Below are positions 26,461 to 35,786 of a stretch of DNA of 64,000 bases, one piece after another. A model generated the notes under the pieces. That model was not told the origin of the DNA. It saw only the letters and a program-made list of their open reading frames with translations, and searched no databases. The first letter of the stretch is position 1, and every line of letters begins with the position of its first letter. A program made the translations under genes and the position numbers. This DNA is from Chthoniobacteraceae bacterium (GTDB lineage Bacteria > Verrucomicrobiota > Verrucomicrobiia > Chthoniobacterales > Chthoniobacteraceae): the NCBI GenBank assembly GCA_028293625.1, contig JAQGOL010000009.1, positions 170,434 to 234,433 of the forward strand, given 5' to 3'.

Positions 26461-29034
26461 TTACCGGGCCCAGGTGATCAGGCGCAGCTCATGGGCCTGG
26501 ATCAGATTGGGATGCGTCGGGATGACCCGGACATTAAATCCGTATGTGCCGCTATCCCGGGCCGGGATAGCGCCTTCAAACAGATAATTGCCGTCCGCAA
26601 GCTTTTTGGACTGCGTGAGGTTCATCGTGTCAGGCTTGTCGATGACGTTGTTCACGCTCTCGCCAAAGTAAGCCTGGACTGTCACAAAGGCCGGGTCGAG
26701 CGGTCCGAGATTTACCACCGCGCTAATCGAAAGCTGCTCGCCGACGAGGACATTGTTTGAGCTGTCGTTTACCTTGACGTCAGCAATCCGGATGTGCGGC
26801 CACGCCTTGCGGATGTCGTTCTTCCATTTGCTGAGCTCAAGCGCCTTCTGGCCGCCCTTGGCCGAGAGGGTTATATGGGCGCGCGCGGCCGGCTCGTAAA
26901 GGCGCTCGGCGTATTCCTTCACCATCCGATGCGTATTAAACGCCGGCGTAATGCTTCGGATCGACTCGCGCATGAGCTGGAGCCAAGCGATCGGGAGTTT
27001 GCCGTCGGGCTTGGCGTAAAAGAGCGGGATGATCTGCGTTTCAAGCGTCCGGAACAGGCTCGCCACATCGACTTCGTCTTCAAAGCGCGGTTCCACCGGG
27101 TTGGTGCTCTCGGGGATTTCGCCGCCGATCGCCCAGCCGTTTTTCTGGTTGTAACCTTCGCACCACCATCCATCGAGCACGCTGAGATTAAGCCCGCCAT
27201 TGGGAGGCAGTTTCATGCCGCTGGTGCCGCTCGCTTCCAAAGGCCGGCGCGGATTGTTCAGCCAAAGATCGACACCCTGGTAAAGCCGGCGTCCGACGTA
27301 ATGATCGTAATCTTCAAGGAAAACGATCCGGTCCTTAAACTCGGGTTTGCGGCTGAATTTATAGACTTCCTGAATGAAATGTTTGCCCGGTTCATCCTTG
27401 GGATGCGCTTTGCCGGCAAAGACAAATTGCACGGGACGCTCCGTGTTGGAGAGAAGTTTATGCAGCCGTTCCTCATCACTGAAAAGAAGCGTGGCGCGCT
27501 TGTAAGTGGCAAAACGCCGCGCAAATCCGATAGTGAGGATCTCCGGATTAAAAAGACGGCTGATATGCCGCAGCGCTTCAGGTGTTTCGCCGATGCGCTC
27601 GCGCTGCTGGCGAACGCGCAAACGGATGAAGTCAACCAGGCGCGACTTGAGCTTGTTATGAGTGGCCCAGAGTTCCTCGTCGGGGATTTCAAATACGCCG
27701 CGCCAGAAATCCGGCTCGGTGAGGTGCTCCTCCCAATTGGGCAGGTATTTGTCGTAGAGGGCGGCAAACTCAGGCGCCATCCACGTCTTGGTATGAACCC
27801 CGTTGGTGACACTCGTGATTGGAACCTCCTCCTCGGGAACGCCCTGCCAGACATCCTTCCAAAGCCCTTGACTGACCCTTCCATGGAGCGCGCTGACCCC
27901 GTTGGCATGCCGGCTTGAACGCAGCGCGAAGATGGTCATCGAGAACGGCTCGCTTGGATCGTTGCGAGTCTGTCCAAAGCTGACAAATGTGCTGAAATCA
28001 ATTCCGACCTGGGCGGCGTAATTGCCGAAGTATTTCCGCATCAGATCAAGCGGAAACGCGTCGTTGCCGGCGGGAACCGGGGTGTGCGTGGTGAAAATAT
28101 TGCCCGCGGCGACCTTTTGAAGCGCGGAATAGAAGTCGAGTTTATCCTCGGTCACACCGCGTCGGATCAGTTCAAGGGAAATGAAGGCGGCATGCCCTTC
28201 GTTCATATGATGAACCGCCGGTTTGATTCCCTTGGCGTTGAGCGCGTGGATGCCGCCGATCCCAAGCACGATCTCCTGCTTGATGCGCATCTCGTGATCG
28301 CCGCCGTAGAGCTGCGCGGTGATCTGGCGATCTTCCTCCGAGTTCTCGGGCAGATCGGTGTCGAGCAGGTAAAGCGTGATCCGGCCCACGGCAACCTTCC
28401 AGACCTTGGCACGAACGGTGCGGCCGAGGATATCGACGCCGACAAAGAGAATTTTGCCGTCTTTATCGAGCGCGTCGGCGAGCGGCAGGTGACTGAAGTT
28501 TTGGTTAAGCTGGATGCTCTCCTGGCCGCCGTCCTTGTTGATCTGCTGGCGGAAATAACCGTGTTTATAAAGAAGCGAAAACGCGACGAAGTTGAGCCCC
28601 AGATCGCTCGCCGATTTGCAATGATCTCCTGAAAGAATGCCGAGACCGCCAGAGTAGATCGGGAACGATTCGTGAAAGCCGAATTCGGCCGAGAAATAGG
28701 CAATCGGCGCCGTTTTCGAAAACGGGCTGTCGGGACGCAGTTTGCCGTATGTATCGGGCCGCTCCATGTAAGCGGTAAACGTGGCGTAAACGGCGCGCAT
28801 TTCGCGCAGGAAATCGTCGTCTTTTGAAACCTCATCCAGCCGTGCCTGGCGGCAAAGCTGGAGCATCCGCAACGGGCTGTGGTTGGTTTTATCCCAAAGA
28901 TCGTGATCGAGATGGCGGAACAGAGCCCGTGCCTGTGGCTGCCATGTCCACCAGAGGTTCATGAGGATCTTCCGGAGCGGTTCGAGGTTCTCTGGTAGTT
29001 TTGGAACGACGTTAAATATATGGAGTGGCTGCAT
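26461..29034 (-). CDS. glgP: Alpha-glucan (glycogen/maltodextrin) phosphorylase, AgpA type
   Basis: An 857-residue GT35 enzyme that phosphorolyses alpha-1,4-glucans to glucose 1-phosphate. It belongs to the shorter, thermotogal AgpA-like subfamily: an N-terminal DUF3417-type start (LEPLRKILMNLWWTWQPQAR), YFSAEFGFHESFPIYSGGLG, and the pyridoxal-phosphate lysine in EASGTSGMKLPPNGG followed by LSVLDGWWCEGYN. Length and start match the family. The gene is divergent from a GH57 glucan hydrolase gene, so the two share a regulatory region with a long inverted repeat. Together they would break down stored or imported glucan in the cytoplasm. Confidence 0.95.
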   Translation of the reverse strand: MQPLHIFNVVPKLPENLEPLRKILMNLWWTWQPQARALFRHLDHDLWDKTNHSPLRMLQLCRQARLDEVSKDDDFLREMRAVYATFTAYMERPDTYGKLRPDSPFSKTAPIAYFSAEFGFHESFPIYSGGLGILSGDHCKSASDLGLNFVAFSLLYKHGYFRQQINKDGGQESIQLNQNFSHLPLADALDKDGKILFVGVDILGRTVRAKVWKVAVGRITLYLLDTDLPENSEEDRQITAQLYGGDHEMRIKQEIVLGIGGIHALNAKGIKPAVHHMNEGHAAFISLELIRRGVTEDKLDFYSALQKVAAGNIFTTHTPVPAGNDAFPLDLMRKYFGNYAAQVGIDFSTFVSFGQTRNDPSEPFSMTIFALRSSRHANGVSALHGRVSQGLWKDVWQGVPEEEVPITSVTNGVHTKTWMAPEFAALYDKYLPNWEEHLTEPDFWRGVFEIPDEELWATHNKLKSRLVDFIRLRVRQQRERIGETPEALRHISRLFNPEILTIGFARRFATYKRATLLFSDEERLHKLLSNTERPVQFVFAGKAHPKDEPGKHFIQEVYKFSRKPEFKDRIVFLEDYDHYVGRRLYQGVDLWLNNPRRPLEASGTSGMKLPPNGGLNLSVLDGWWCEGYNQKNGWAIGGEIPESTNPVEPRFEDEVDVASLFRTLETQIIPLFYAKPDGKLPIAWLQLMRESIRSITPAFNTHRMVKEYAERLYEPAARAHITLSAKGGQKALELSKWKNDIRKAWPHIRIADVKVNDSSNNVLVGEQLSISAVVNLGPLDPAFVTVQAYFGESVNNVIDKPDTMNLTQSKKLADGNYLFEGAIPARDSGTYGFNVRVIPTHPNLIQAHELRLITWAR

Positions 29035-29096
29035 CGGTGGGTATTCTCTGCTCCAGGGTGGGAAAACGGCCGAAGGCTACCCGTGAAGGGATTCGA

Positions 29097-29217
29097 GGCA
29101 AGCTTTTGATGTGACCCGGGGCCGGCAAGGCGGGAGAGCGAGGCCTTTTTTCAGCCCGTTTAAAAAATACGAAGCGGCTCCTCCATTCCATCTTTCTTTG
29201 TCACATCAAAGCTTGCC
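29097..29217. promoter_or_regulatory. Long inverted repeat in the glgP/GH57 divergent promoter region
   Basis: GGCAAGCTTTTGATGTGAC (29097-29115) is repeated inverted as GTCACATCAAAGCTTGCC (29200-29217), identical but for one A in an A/T run. The arms are 84 bases apart and lie between the starts of glgP (29034) and the GH57 gene (29249). One arm sits close to each promoter. This suggests paired regulator sites able to co-regulate both genes, or the ends of a former small insertion. No T-run follows either arm. Confidence 0.55.
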
Positions 29218-29248
29218 GCGCCGGGCGGTTCCACTTACCCAGACGTGC

Positions 29249-31402
29249 ATGGCTAACGTCGTTTTTCTATGGCATATGCATCAGCCCTATTACGTGAATC
29301 CGGTCAACCGGACCGCGATGATGCCATGGGTGCGACTTCATAGCATCAAGGGATACCTCGATATGATCTCGGTCATCGAGGAATTCCCGGACATCCGGGT
29401 CAACTTTAACCTCACCCCGGTACTGATGCTCCAGATCAAGGAACTGATCGACGGTCAGATCACGGATCTTTGGCTGGAATGGGCGCGCAAACCGGCTTCG
29501 GATCTGGATGAAGGCGAGAAGTTCGCGATCCTGGAGAATTTTTTCAAGATCCACTGGGACAACCTCGTAAAGCCGTTTCCGCGCTATTGGGAGCTGCTCA
29601 ATAAACGGGGCCTCACTTTTTACCGGGACGATGTCCGGCGCGGACTGCGCTATTTCAGCACCCAGGAATTCCTCGATTTGCAAACCTGGTTCAACCTCTC
29701 CTGGTGCGGTTACACGGCCGAACGCCTTTATCCCGAACTCGTTGAGCTGAAGAAAAAAGGACGCAATTTCACCGAGGAAGAGAAGAACCGGGTCCTGGAC
29801 ATTCACCTGGAGATCATGCGCCTGGTGATTCAGAAATATCGGGTGGCTGAGGAACGCGGCCAGGTGGAGTTGACGACGACCCCGTTTTTTCATCCCATTC
29901 TTCCTCTGGTTTACGACAGTGCTTTTGCCGAACGCAGTTTGCCAGGCCGCCAGTTTCCCAAACGCTTTCACTGGCCCGAAGATGCCGCGGCGCACCTTAC
30001 CCTGGCCGTTGAACAGCACGCCGCGATGTTTGGAAAAGCACCGCGCGGACTCTGGCCAAGCGAAGGCTCCATCGCCCCTGAACTCATTCCATTAATGGAG
30101 CGCTGCGGGATCGAATATTTCTGCAGCGATGAGGAGAACCTTTTCAGATCCCTGAACCGCGATCCGGCGTTTGAAGGCCAGGTGGTCGATCATCTGGAGC
30201 TTTTCCAAGGCTGGTCGGTGTCGCATGGCGGCGCTTCGGTCAACGCGCTTTTCCGGGAGAAGCCGCTTTCCGATTTTATCGGGTTTATGGCGGCCAAAAA
30301 CGATCCGATCCAGGCGGCCACGCATCTGCTTCATCATATGCGGCATATCGCAAGTCTGATTCCGCACGATACCGGCGTGATTCCTCTGATTCTGGATGGC
30401 GAGAACGCGTGGGAAACCTTTGCCGACGGTGGCGAGGCGTTTCTGCGCGCGCTTTATGGTGGAATCTCGGCCGATGAGCGCTTGCGCAGTTGCACCATCG
30501 AAGAGCATTTCCGTGCGCATCCGCCCCAGCGCAAGATCACCACGCTGCATACCGGCTCGTGGATCAGCAGTAATTTCGATATCTGGATTGGCGAGGACGA
30601 AGAAAACCGCGGCTGGGATCTGCTCGGTGAGACCCGCGACTTTTTCCAGCGCGCCCTCGATTCGGGCCGCCTGACAATCGAACAGGAATGCGCGGCGAAA
30701 CGGGAGATTTATGCGGCGGAAGGAAGCGACTGGTTTTGGTGGTATGGCCCGGATTTTTCCACCGATAACGACGCGTTATTTGACGAACTATTCCGCCAGC
30801 ACTTAAAGAACGTCTACACAATTTGCGGCCATGTCGTTCCGGCTGAACTCGATCGCCCGATCACCAGCATGCGGGTCGTGCCGCTGTACGATCGGCCTGA
30901 GCGTTTTATCACCCCGTTTATCGATGGCCAGCTCGCTTCGTTTTACGACTGGAGCGGCTCGGGGCTTTATCTGGCCGGGAGCGAACAAGGTGCGATGTAT
31001 CGCTCAGAGCGGTTCTTAAACAAGATGCATTTCGGCAACGACGAAGAGCACCTCTATCTGCGCCTTGACCTTCGGAAATGGGGGCGTGTCTCTCTGCAGG
31101 TGCAGTTCCATGAACCGGCGGGGGTCAGCATCAGGACAGGTATCCTTACCCGGCACGGCTTGCAGCAGTATTCCTTAACGAAAGCAAACGGCGAGGTGGT
31201 TTCCCTGAACAATCTGGCGGCAGCGGAAGTGGTGGAGCTTTCCATTCCACTCGCGGAACTGCATATCGGACCGGGTGTGCAGGTTCATTTCCAAGTGCGT
31301 CTTTCCGAAGATGGCATTGAACGGGAATGTTATCCGGAGTCGGTGCCGATCCAGTTCCCGCTTCTAAGCGAAGAGTTCGCGCTTCAGAACTGGATGGTTT
31401 GA
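29249..31402 (+). CDS. Glycoside hydrolase family 57 protein (alpha-amylase/amylopullulanase-like)
   Basis: A 717-residue cytoplasmic GH57 enzyme. The conserved regions are in order: HMHQP in VFLWHMHQPYY, HPILPLVYD, the nucleophile-containing GLWPSEGSIAPELIPLM, and the acid Asp in LDGENAWETF. A C-terminal beta domain from about residue 560 resembles those of GH57 amylopullulanases. It cleaves or rearranges alpha-1,4 (and possibly alpha-1,6) glucans. ATG 29249 is the family start; upstream in-frame codons fall in the regulatory region. No signal peptide is present, so it works on internal glucan with the divergent phosphorylase. Confidence 0.9.
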   Translation: MANVVFLWHMHQPYYVNPVNRTAMMPWVRLHSIKGYLDMISVIEEFPDIRVNFNLTPVLMLQIKELIDGQITDLWLEWARKPASDLDEGEKFAILENFFKIHWDNLVKPFPRYWELLNKRGLTFYRDDVRRGLRYFSTQEFLDLQTWFNLSWCGYTAERLYPELVELKKKGRNFTEEEKNRVLDIHLEIMRLVIQKYRVAEERGQVELTTTPFFHPILPLVYDSAFAERSLPGRQFPKRFHWPEDAAAHLTLAVEQHAAMFGKAPRGLWPSEGSIAPELIPLMERCGIEYFCSDEENLFRSLNRDPAFEGQVVDHLELFQGWSVSHGGASVNALFREKPLSDFIGFMAAKNDPIQAATHLLHHMRHIASLIPHDTGVIPLILDGENAWETFADGGEAFLRALYGGISADERLRSCTIEEHFRAHPPQRKITTLHTGSWISSNFDIWIGEDEENRGWDLLGETRDFFQRALDSGRLTIEQECAAKREIYAAEGSDWFWWYGPDFSTDNDALFDELFRQHLKNVYTICGHVVPAELDRPITSMRVVPLYDRPERFITPFIDGQLASFYDWSGSGLYLAGSEQGAMYRSERFLNKMHFGNDEEHLYLRLDLRKWGRVSLQVQFHEPAGVSIRTGILTRHGLQQYSLTKANGEVVSLNNLAAAEVVELSIPLAELHIGPGVQVHFQVRLSEDGIERECYPESVPIQFPLLSEEFALQNWMV

Positions 31403-31408
31403 ACCGGC

Positions 31409-32602
31409 TTACCTTTCGCGAAGATAATCGGCCACGAGCTTGGGCGCCTGTTTGTTGACGGCAAGTTCCTTGTAGCCATCAATTCCTTCCACGATCGCTT
31501 CCGCCACGCGCGCCCGCCAAACCGGCGAGCCGATCTGGGCGCTTTCGGGAGCGTTCGTCACAAAACCACATTCAATGAGCACGGCAGGCACCGTGCAGAG
31601 GCGCAGCACCGCAAACCGGGCATGTTTAAGCCCGCGATCAACGATTTGCACGTGGCCCAACAACGAATGGTAAACCGCTCCCGCCAGTGCCGCGCTCGGC
31701 AGTTCATTCGCATTTCCCGGTTCCTCGCGCAGGTAACGGGGATTGAATGCAACCGCATTGTCGTTGGTGGCCGGGGCGCCCCGCGGAGCCATTGAGAAGA
31801 TTTCAAATCCCTTGGCATCGCGATTGGAGTCCGAAGCGTTAAAATGGATGCTCACAAAAATCGTGCCGGGAGTTTTTTGAGCAAGCTTGGGACGTTCCTC
31901 AAGCGGAATGAAAATGTCGCTGGTGCGGGTCATGGCGACGTTGTAACCGCGTTTTAAAAGAAGCTCCCGGGCGCGCAGGGCGACATCGAGCGCGAAATCT
32001 TTTTCCGCGCCATATTTTGAAAAGGCGCCCGTATCGTGCCCGCCATGCCCTGGATCGAGCACGATGGTTGTCACGGCTCCCATCCCCTCGATCCGCTCGG
32101 GACGCAGCCGGGGTTCAACGACTTTGGAAAGGTCGAGCCGGGAAATCAGCAGGTGCCCATCCTGAAGGCGCGTGGGAAAGGCGAGCCATTGCCGTGCTCC
32201 GTTGATCACCACTTCGCGGCTATTGAGATTCACCTCGAGCTGCATCTTGCCGGAATCGAGATTAATGGTCCGCGGCGGAGGCGGCGTATCATCAATAAGC
32301 GCCGCTGGGGCAATCGTATCCGGGGCACTTTCAGCGAGGGTGAAAAGCGCGGGTGCGGCGATTGGTTCGGGATCACTTAACGGTTCAACGAGCCGCAAAA
32401 CCGGGGCGAGCGTCCAGGGCGGTAACGGTTTGGGAGAGGAGCTTGCGGCCACGACAGGTGGGGCAGGGAGGCCGTAAAATGTCGCGAGATTGTCGAGGGA
32501 GACATAATCGCGCCCTTCAAACCGGTAAAGCTGCCAGTCCGTTGCCGGCGCTTTGACAAGAAGTAGGAAGGACCAGCAAATGAGCCAGCCGGCAAATTTC
32601 AT
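31409..32602 (-). CDS. N-acetylmuramoyl-L-alanine amidase (Amidase_3, AmiC-like)
   Basis: A 397-residue secreted amidase that cuts the lactoyl-peptide bond in peptidoglycan. A signal peptide or anchor (MKFAGWLICWSFLLLVKAPA) is followed by an AMIN-like region (YRFEGRDYVSLDNLATFYG) and a proline-rich linker. The catalytic domain (about residues 190-390) has zinc ligands in VLDPGHGGHDTGAF (His), AEKDFALDVA (Glu) and FVSIHFNAS (His), and the catalytic Glu in VLIECGFVTNAPE. Converges with the GH57 gene, six bases apart. Confidence 0.93.
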   Translation of the reverse strand: MKFAGWLICWSFLLLVKAPATDWQLYRFEGRDYVSLDNLATFYGLPAPPVVAASSSPKPLPPWTLAPVLRLVEPLSDPEPIAAPALFTLAESAPDTIAPAALIDDTPPPPRTINLDSGKMQLEVNLNSREVVINGARQWLAFPTRLQDGHLLISRLDLSKVVEPRLRPERIEGMGAVTTIVLDPGHGGHDTGAFSKYGAEKDFALDVALRARELLLKRGYNVAMTRTSDIFIPLEERPKLAQKTPGTIFVSIHFNASDSNRDAKGFEIFSMAPRGAPATNDNAVAFNPRYLREEPGNANELPSAALAGAVYHSLLGHVQIVDRGLKHARFAVLRLCTVPAVLIECGFVTNAPESAQIGSPVWRARVAEAIVEGIDGYKELAVNKQAPKLVADYLRER

Positions 32603-32719
32603 GCCCCATTTTTGCACGCGTCTTCAGCCGCGCAATGGCAGGATTCAAGAAGGTTTGAAGCCATTCGGCCCGCGCCCGCGATTACCGGATGGAGGCCTCG
32701 CGCCGCGAGTAACCGGCAA

Positions 32720-33268
32720 CTACTTTTTAGCGGTTTCGAAAACGGAAAGATATTCTTCGTAACCGGCCTCCTTGAGTTTTTCTACCGGGATAAACCGAAG
32801 CGATGCCGAGTTGATGCAATAGCGGAGTCCTGTCGGATTGGGGCCATCTGTAAAAACATGGCCAAGATGCGCATCACTTTTTTTACTGCGGACTTCGGTG
32901 CGATCCATTCCGTGTGTCAGATCGTCCTTTGAAGCGACCACCTCCGGCTTGATCGGCTGCCAGAAACTTGGCCAGCCGGTGCCCGAATCGAATTTGTGGG
33001 TCGAAGCAAAGAGCGCCTCGCCACTGATCACATCGACATAAAGCCCGGCATCGTGATTGTTCCAGAACTCGTTGCGAAACGGCGGTTCAGTGCCGTTTTC
33101 CTTCGTTACATGATATTGTTCACGCGTGAGCGTTTTTCTCAGTTCGGCGTCGTTCATGGTGGTCAGATTTTGAGGTTTGCCGGCATACGGGGTCCGCGTC
33201 ACCGGTCCGCAGCCCAAAAGCGCCGCAGAGCTGGCGCAAAGAAGGGCAATTCTGGAACACAAATTCAT
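32720..33268 (-). CDS. msrB: Peptide-methionine (R)-S-oxide reductase, exported lipoprotein
   Basis: A 182-residue MsrB that reduces the R-sulfoxide of methionine. The signature HKFDSGTGWPSFWQP and the catalytic Cys in GLRYCINSASLRF are present. The four zinc-binding cysteines of common MsrBs are missing (GEALFAS where CxxC is expected), so it belongs to the zinc-free type. The N-terminus looks like a lipoprotein signal with lipobox LLGC at residue 20, which would place repair activity in the periplasm. The ATG overlaps the stop of the preceding small membrane protein (ATGA), so the two are translationally coupled. Confidence 0.92.
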   Translation of the reverse strand: MNLCSRIALLCASSAALLGCGPVTRTPYAGKPQNLTTMNDAELRKTLTREQYHVTKENGTEPPFRNEFWNNHDAGLYVDVISGEALFASTHKFDSGTGWPSFWQPIKPEVVASKDDLTHGMDRTEVRSKKSDAHLGHVFTDGPNPTGLRYCINSASLRFIPVEKLKEAGYEEYLSVFETAKK

Positions 33269-33594
33269 GGAGCGCAATCGGCCCGGTTGGCGCGCTTCAT
33301 TTTCTCCATGTCGACCCGTTTACTCTGTTCCTGCTGAAGCCGCGCCCTGGAATTGGTGTAAGCCCGTGCAATGGTGACGACCAGGAAGAACCCTGGCAGC
33401 ATCATGACAAGACGCGCTTTGTTGGGCAGGAACAGAAAGCCAAGCAGAAACAGGAATCCAATCAGCCAGAACGTGGCCGAAGTGCGGATGACAAAATCGC
33501 GTTCCCTGGCCGTGGCGCATTGCCTTACGTTGTTCCGTGTCCGGAAGATGGCGAAAACCAGCACGCTTAAAAGGAGATAGGTGAAAAATTTCAT
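33265..33594 (-). CDS. Small membrane protein of unknown function
   Basis: A 109-residue protein with an N-terminal hydrophobic segment (MKFFTYLLLSVLVFAIF), a second span pair around residues 42-82 (FWLIGFLFLLGFLFLP and LVMMLPGFFLVVTIARAY) and a basic C-terminal tail ending KKMKRANRADCAP-like. No family was recognised. Its stop overlaps the msrB start by four bases, so it may support MsrB export or supply electrons, but that is only inferred from position. Confidence 0.7.
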   Translation of the reverse strand: MKFFTYLLLSVLVFAIFRTRNNVRQCATARERDFVIRTSATFWLIGFLFLLGFLFLPNKARLVMMLPGFFLVVTIARAYTNSRARLQQEQSKRVDMEKMKRANRADCAP

Positions 33595-33727
33595 TCAATG
33601 GCTCGGCATATCAACCTGACCGGCGGCGACTTCTCAGGCGCAATCCTAAGAGTCGCCGCGGATCGATGGCGGGAATTGACAACGGGCACAAATCCCTTTG
33701 GTTTCCGGGACGTGAAAAAACTACGTC

Positions 33728-34195
33728 ATGCCGCTTGAAATCGAACGCAAATTTTTAGTCAAAGGCGAAGCGTGGCGGGCGCAGGCCGAGCCAACCGATA
33801 TCCGCCAGGGATACCTTGCCCGGGAAGAGCGCTGCGTTGTCCGGGTGCGCGTGGCAGGCGGGTGTGCCTGGCTTACGGTTAAGAGCCGTGTGGTTGGCAT
33901 TACGCGCAGCGAATACGAGTATGAGATCCCGTACGCGCAAGGCGAAGAGATGCTCGGGCTCTGCGCGAAGCCGATCATGGAAAAACGCCGGCATCGCGTG
34001 GCGTTTTGCGGTATGACATGGGAAGTTGATGAGTTCCTCGGAGAAAACAGCGGCTTGATCGTGGCTGAAGTGGAACTGACTTCTGCCGATCAAAATGTGA
34101 CATTGCCCGAGTGGGTCGGCGAGGAAGTCACCGGCGACCCGCGTTATTATAACTCGAACCTTTTAATCCACCCCTTTCAGCAATGGACCCGTTAA
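33728..34195 (+). CDS. CYTH-domain protein (triphosphate tunnel phosphohydrolase family)
   Basis: A 155-residue single-domain CYTH protein. The ExExK motif is at the start (PLEIERKFLVKG), followed by RQGYLAREERCVVRVRVAG and a conserved VEVELTSADQ-like acidic strand (IVAEVELTS). Members hydrolyse inorganic triphosphate or related substrates, or act as class IV adenylate cyclase-like proteins; small ones like this one are usually triphosphatases. The 3' end overlaps hslO by 13 bases, so the three genes CYTH-hslO-tcdA form an operon. Confidence 0.88.
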   Translation: MPLEIERKFLVKGEAWRAQAEPTDIRQGYLAREERCVVRVRVAGGCAWLTVKSRVVGITRSEYEYEIPYAQGEEMLGLCAKPIMEKRRHRVAFCGMTWEVDEFLGENSGLIVAEVELTSADQNVTLPEWVGEEVTGDPRYYNSNLLIHPFQQWTR

Positions 34196-34992
34196 ACTCT
34201 TCTCACGACACCACCCAACCGATTGATGTCCGCAGTTATTTTGTCCGGGGCCGCAACGCGCTGCTGGCCCGGGCTGATTTTGGCGAGCTATACGTCGATT
34301 ATTACCTGCACCAGGGCCAGCACGGTTATCAACACAGCCCTTCCCACGATGGGATGCTCAAAGAAATGCTCGCCGCGCTTACCTTGCACAGCGCTTCCCG
34401 GCCATGGACCGAATCGTGGGCCTGGACGGTGCATATGAGCGATCCGCTCCTGAATCTCTTTGTCACAGGCGATAACCGGCGCGGCACCGTGGTCGGTCAG
34501 ATCTTTACCGAAAACGTCAAGGACGACGGGCGAAATCTTTTCCTCGCGGATCTGGTCCGGGAACGGGGCGAATCGCGCCGGAGCGCCGTGGAATTTGATG
34601 GCACCGATCCTTTTCGTATCGTCGAGCAGTATTATGCCCAGAGCGAGCAGCGGCCGGCCCGTTATTTCCGGCACGATACCGAGGACTTTGTGATGGTGAC
34701 CGCGCAGCCGGGATGCGATCTGGCTTGGTTTGATGCCCTTGATGACGAGCAGATTCGCACGATTGCGGAGACCGAGACCCTCAGCCTCCTTGAGCAACGC
34801 CAATACCGCTGGGAATGTGGCTGCAGTCAGGAACGGATGTTTTCAATCCTGGCGCCGATTATGCGTTCCAGCCCGGAAGACCTCTTCGGCACGGAGGAAG
34901 TGGTGCGCATGGGCTGCCCGCGTTGCGGAGCCCGTTACATTATCACCAAGGAAGGGCTGGAAGGTTACGTGGAGGAAACTTCCCCCAAGTGA
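34183..34992 (+). CDS. hslO: Redox-regulated chaperone Hsp33
   Basis: A 269-residue Hsp33 homologue. The C-terminal redox switch has its zinc-binding cysteines in WECGCSQERM and GCPRCGARYIIT (CxC and CxxC), about residues 212-252. The N-terminal core includes NLFVTGDNRRGTVVGQIFT and the AQPGCDLAWFD segment. On oxidation zinc is released and the protein becomes a holdase that protects unfolded proteins. It overlaps the CYTH gene and its stop codon overlaps the tcdA start (GTGA). Confidence 0.92.
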   Translation: MDPLNSSHDTTQPIDVRSYFVRGRNALLARADFGELYVDYYLHQGQHGYQHSPSHDGMLKEMLAALTLHSASRPWTESWAWTVHMSDPLLNLFVTGDNRRGTVVGQIFTENVKDDGRNLFLADLVRERGESRRSAVEFDGTDPFRIVEQYYAQSEQRPARYFRHDTEDFVMVTAQPGCDLAWFDALDDEQIRTIAETETLSLLEQRQYRWECGCSQERMFSILAPIMRSSPEDLFGTEEVVRMGCPRCGARYIITKEGLEGYVEETSPK

Positions 34993-35780
34993 TAGACGAT
35001 TATCTGTCGCGCTTTGGCGGAATCGCGCGCCTTTACGGACTTGCCGGCCTCAAACAGCTCCGCGGGGCGCATGTCTGCGTTATCGGAGTGGGCGGCGTTG
35101 GCTCCTGGGCAGTCGAAGGACTTGTGCGTTCCGGGATCGGCGCCATTACGATGATTGATCTGGATGACGTCTGCGTGACCAATGTCAATCGGCAGCTTCC
35201 CGCGCTCGATGGGCAGATCGGCCGTGCAAAAGTCGACGTGCTGGCCGAACGGATGCGGCTGATTAATCCTGGGTGCGAACTGACCGTTCATACGGAGTTT
35301 TTTACCGCCAGCACAGCCGAGCATTTCCTCACGCCAAACTTTGATTTTGTCGTCGATGCCATCGATAAGATGACCAATAAATGCCTCATCATCGCCGGGG
35401 CACGCGATCGAGGGCTGGCGGTCCTGACCGTGGGCGGAGCAGGGGGCCGGCGCGATGGAAGCGCGGTTCGTGTCGTTGATCTGGCTGATTCCACCCAGGA
35501 TGAGCTGCTGCGCCAGGTGCGCAGAAAGCTGCGGCGCGATTTCGGTTTCCCGGCCGGTCCCCAGACTCCCACCGGCGTTGCCTGTGTTTATTCCCCTGAG
35601 AAGCCGCTTTTCCCATGGTCCGACGGCACGGCATGCCATACTCGCGAACCGGGCAGCACCTTGACCCTTGATTGTGCCACCGGTTTTGGAACCGCGGTTT
35701 TTGTGACCGCGGCGTTTGGGTTTGCCGCCGCCGGCGAGGTCGTGCGCCAGATTGCGACAAAGGAACGCGCCGGGCTTTGA
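34989..35780 (+). CDS. tcdA: tRNA threonylcarbamoyladenosine dehydratase
   Basis: A 263-residue E1-like enzyme that cyclises t6A at tRNA position 37 to ct6A using ATP. It has the start DDYLSRFGGIARLYG, the nucleotide-binding GVGGVGSWAVEGLVRSG, the ATP-loop IDLDDVCVTNVNRQ and the conserved AIDKMTNKCLI, matching CsdL/TcdA. The start is GTG, overlapping the hslO stop; an open frame upstream is spurious because it runs through hslO. The usual CsdA/CsdE partners are not adjacent, though a sufE-like gene lies 0.8 kb further on, on the other strand. Confidence 0.93.
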   Translation: MIDDYLSRFGGIARLYGLAGLKQLRGAHVCVIGVGGVGSWAVEGLVRSGIGAITMIDLDDVCVTNVNRQLPALDGQIGRAKVDVLAERMRLINPGCELTVHTEFFTASTAEHFLTPNFDFVVDAIDKMTNKCLIIAGARDRGLAVLTVGGAGGRRDGSAVRVVDLADSTQDELLRQVRRKLRRDFGFPAGPQTPTGVACVYSPEKPLFPWSDGTACHTREPGSTLTLDCATGFGTAVFVTAAFGFAAAGEVVRQIATKERAGL

Positions 35781-35786
35781 TCGCCG

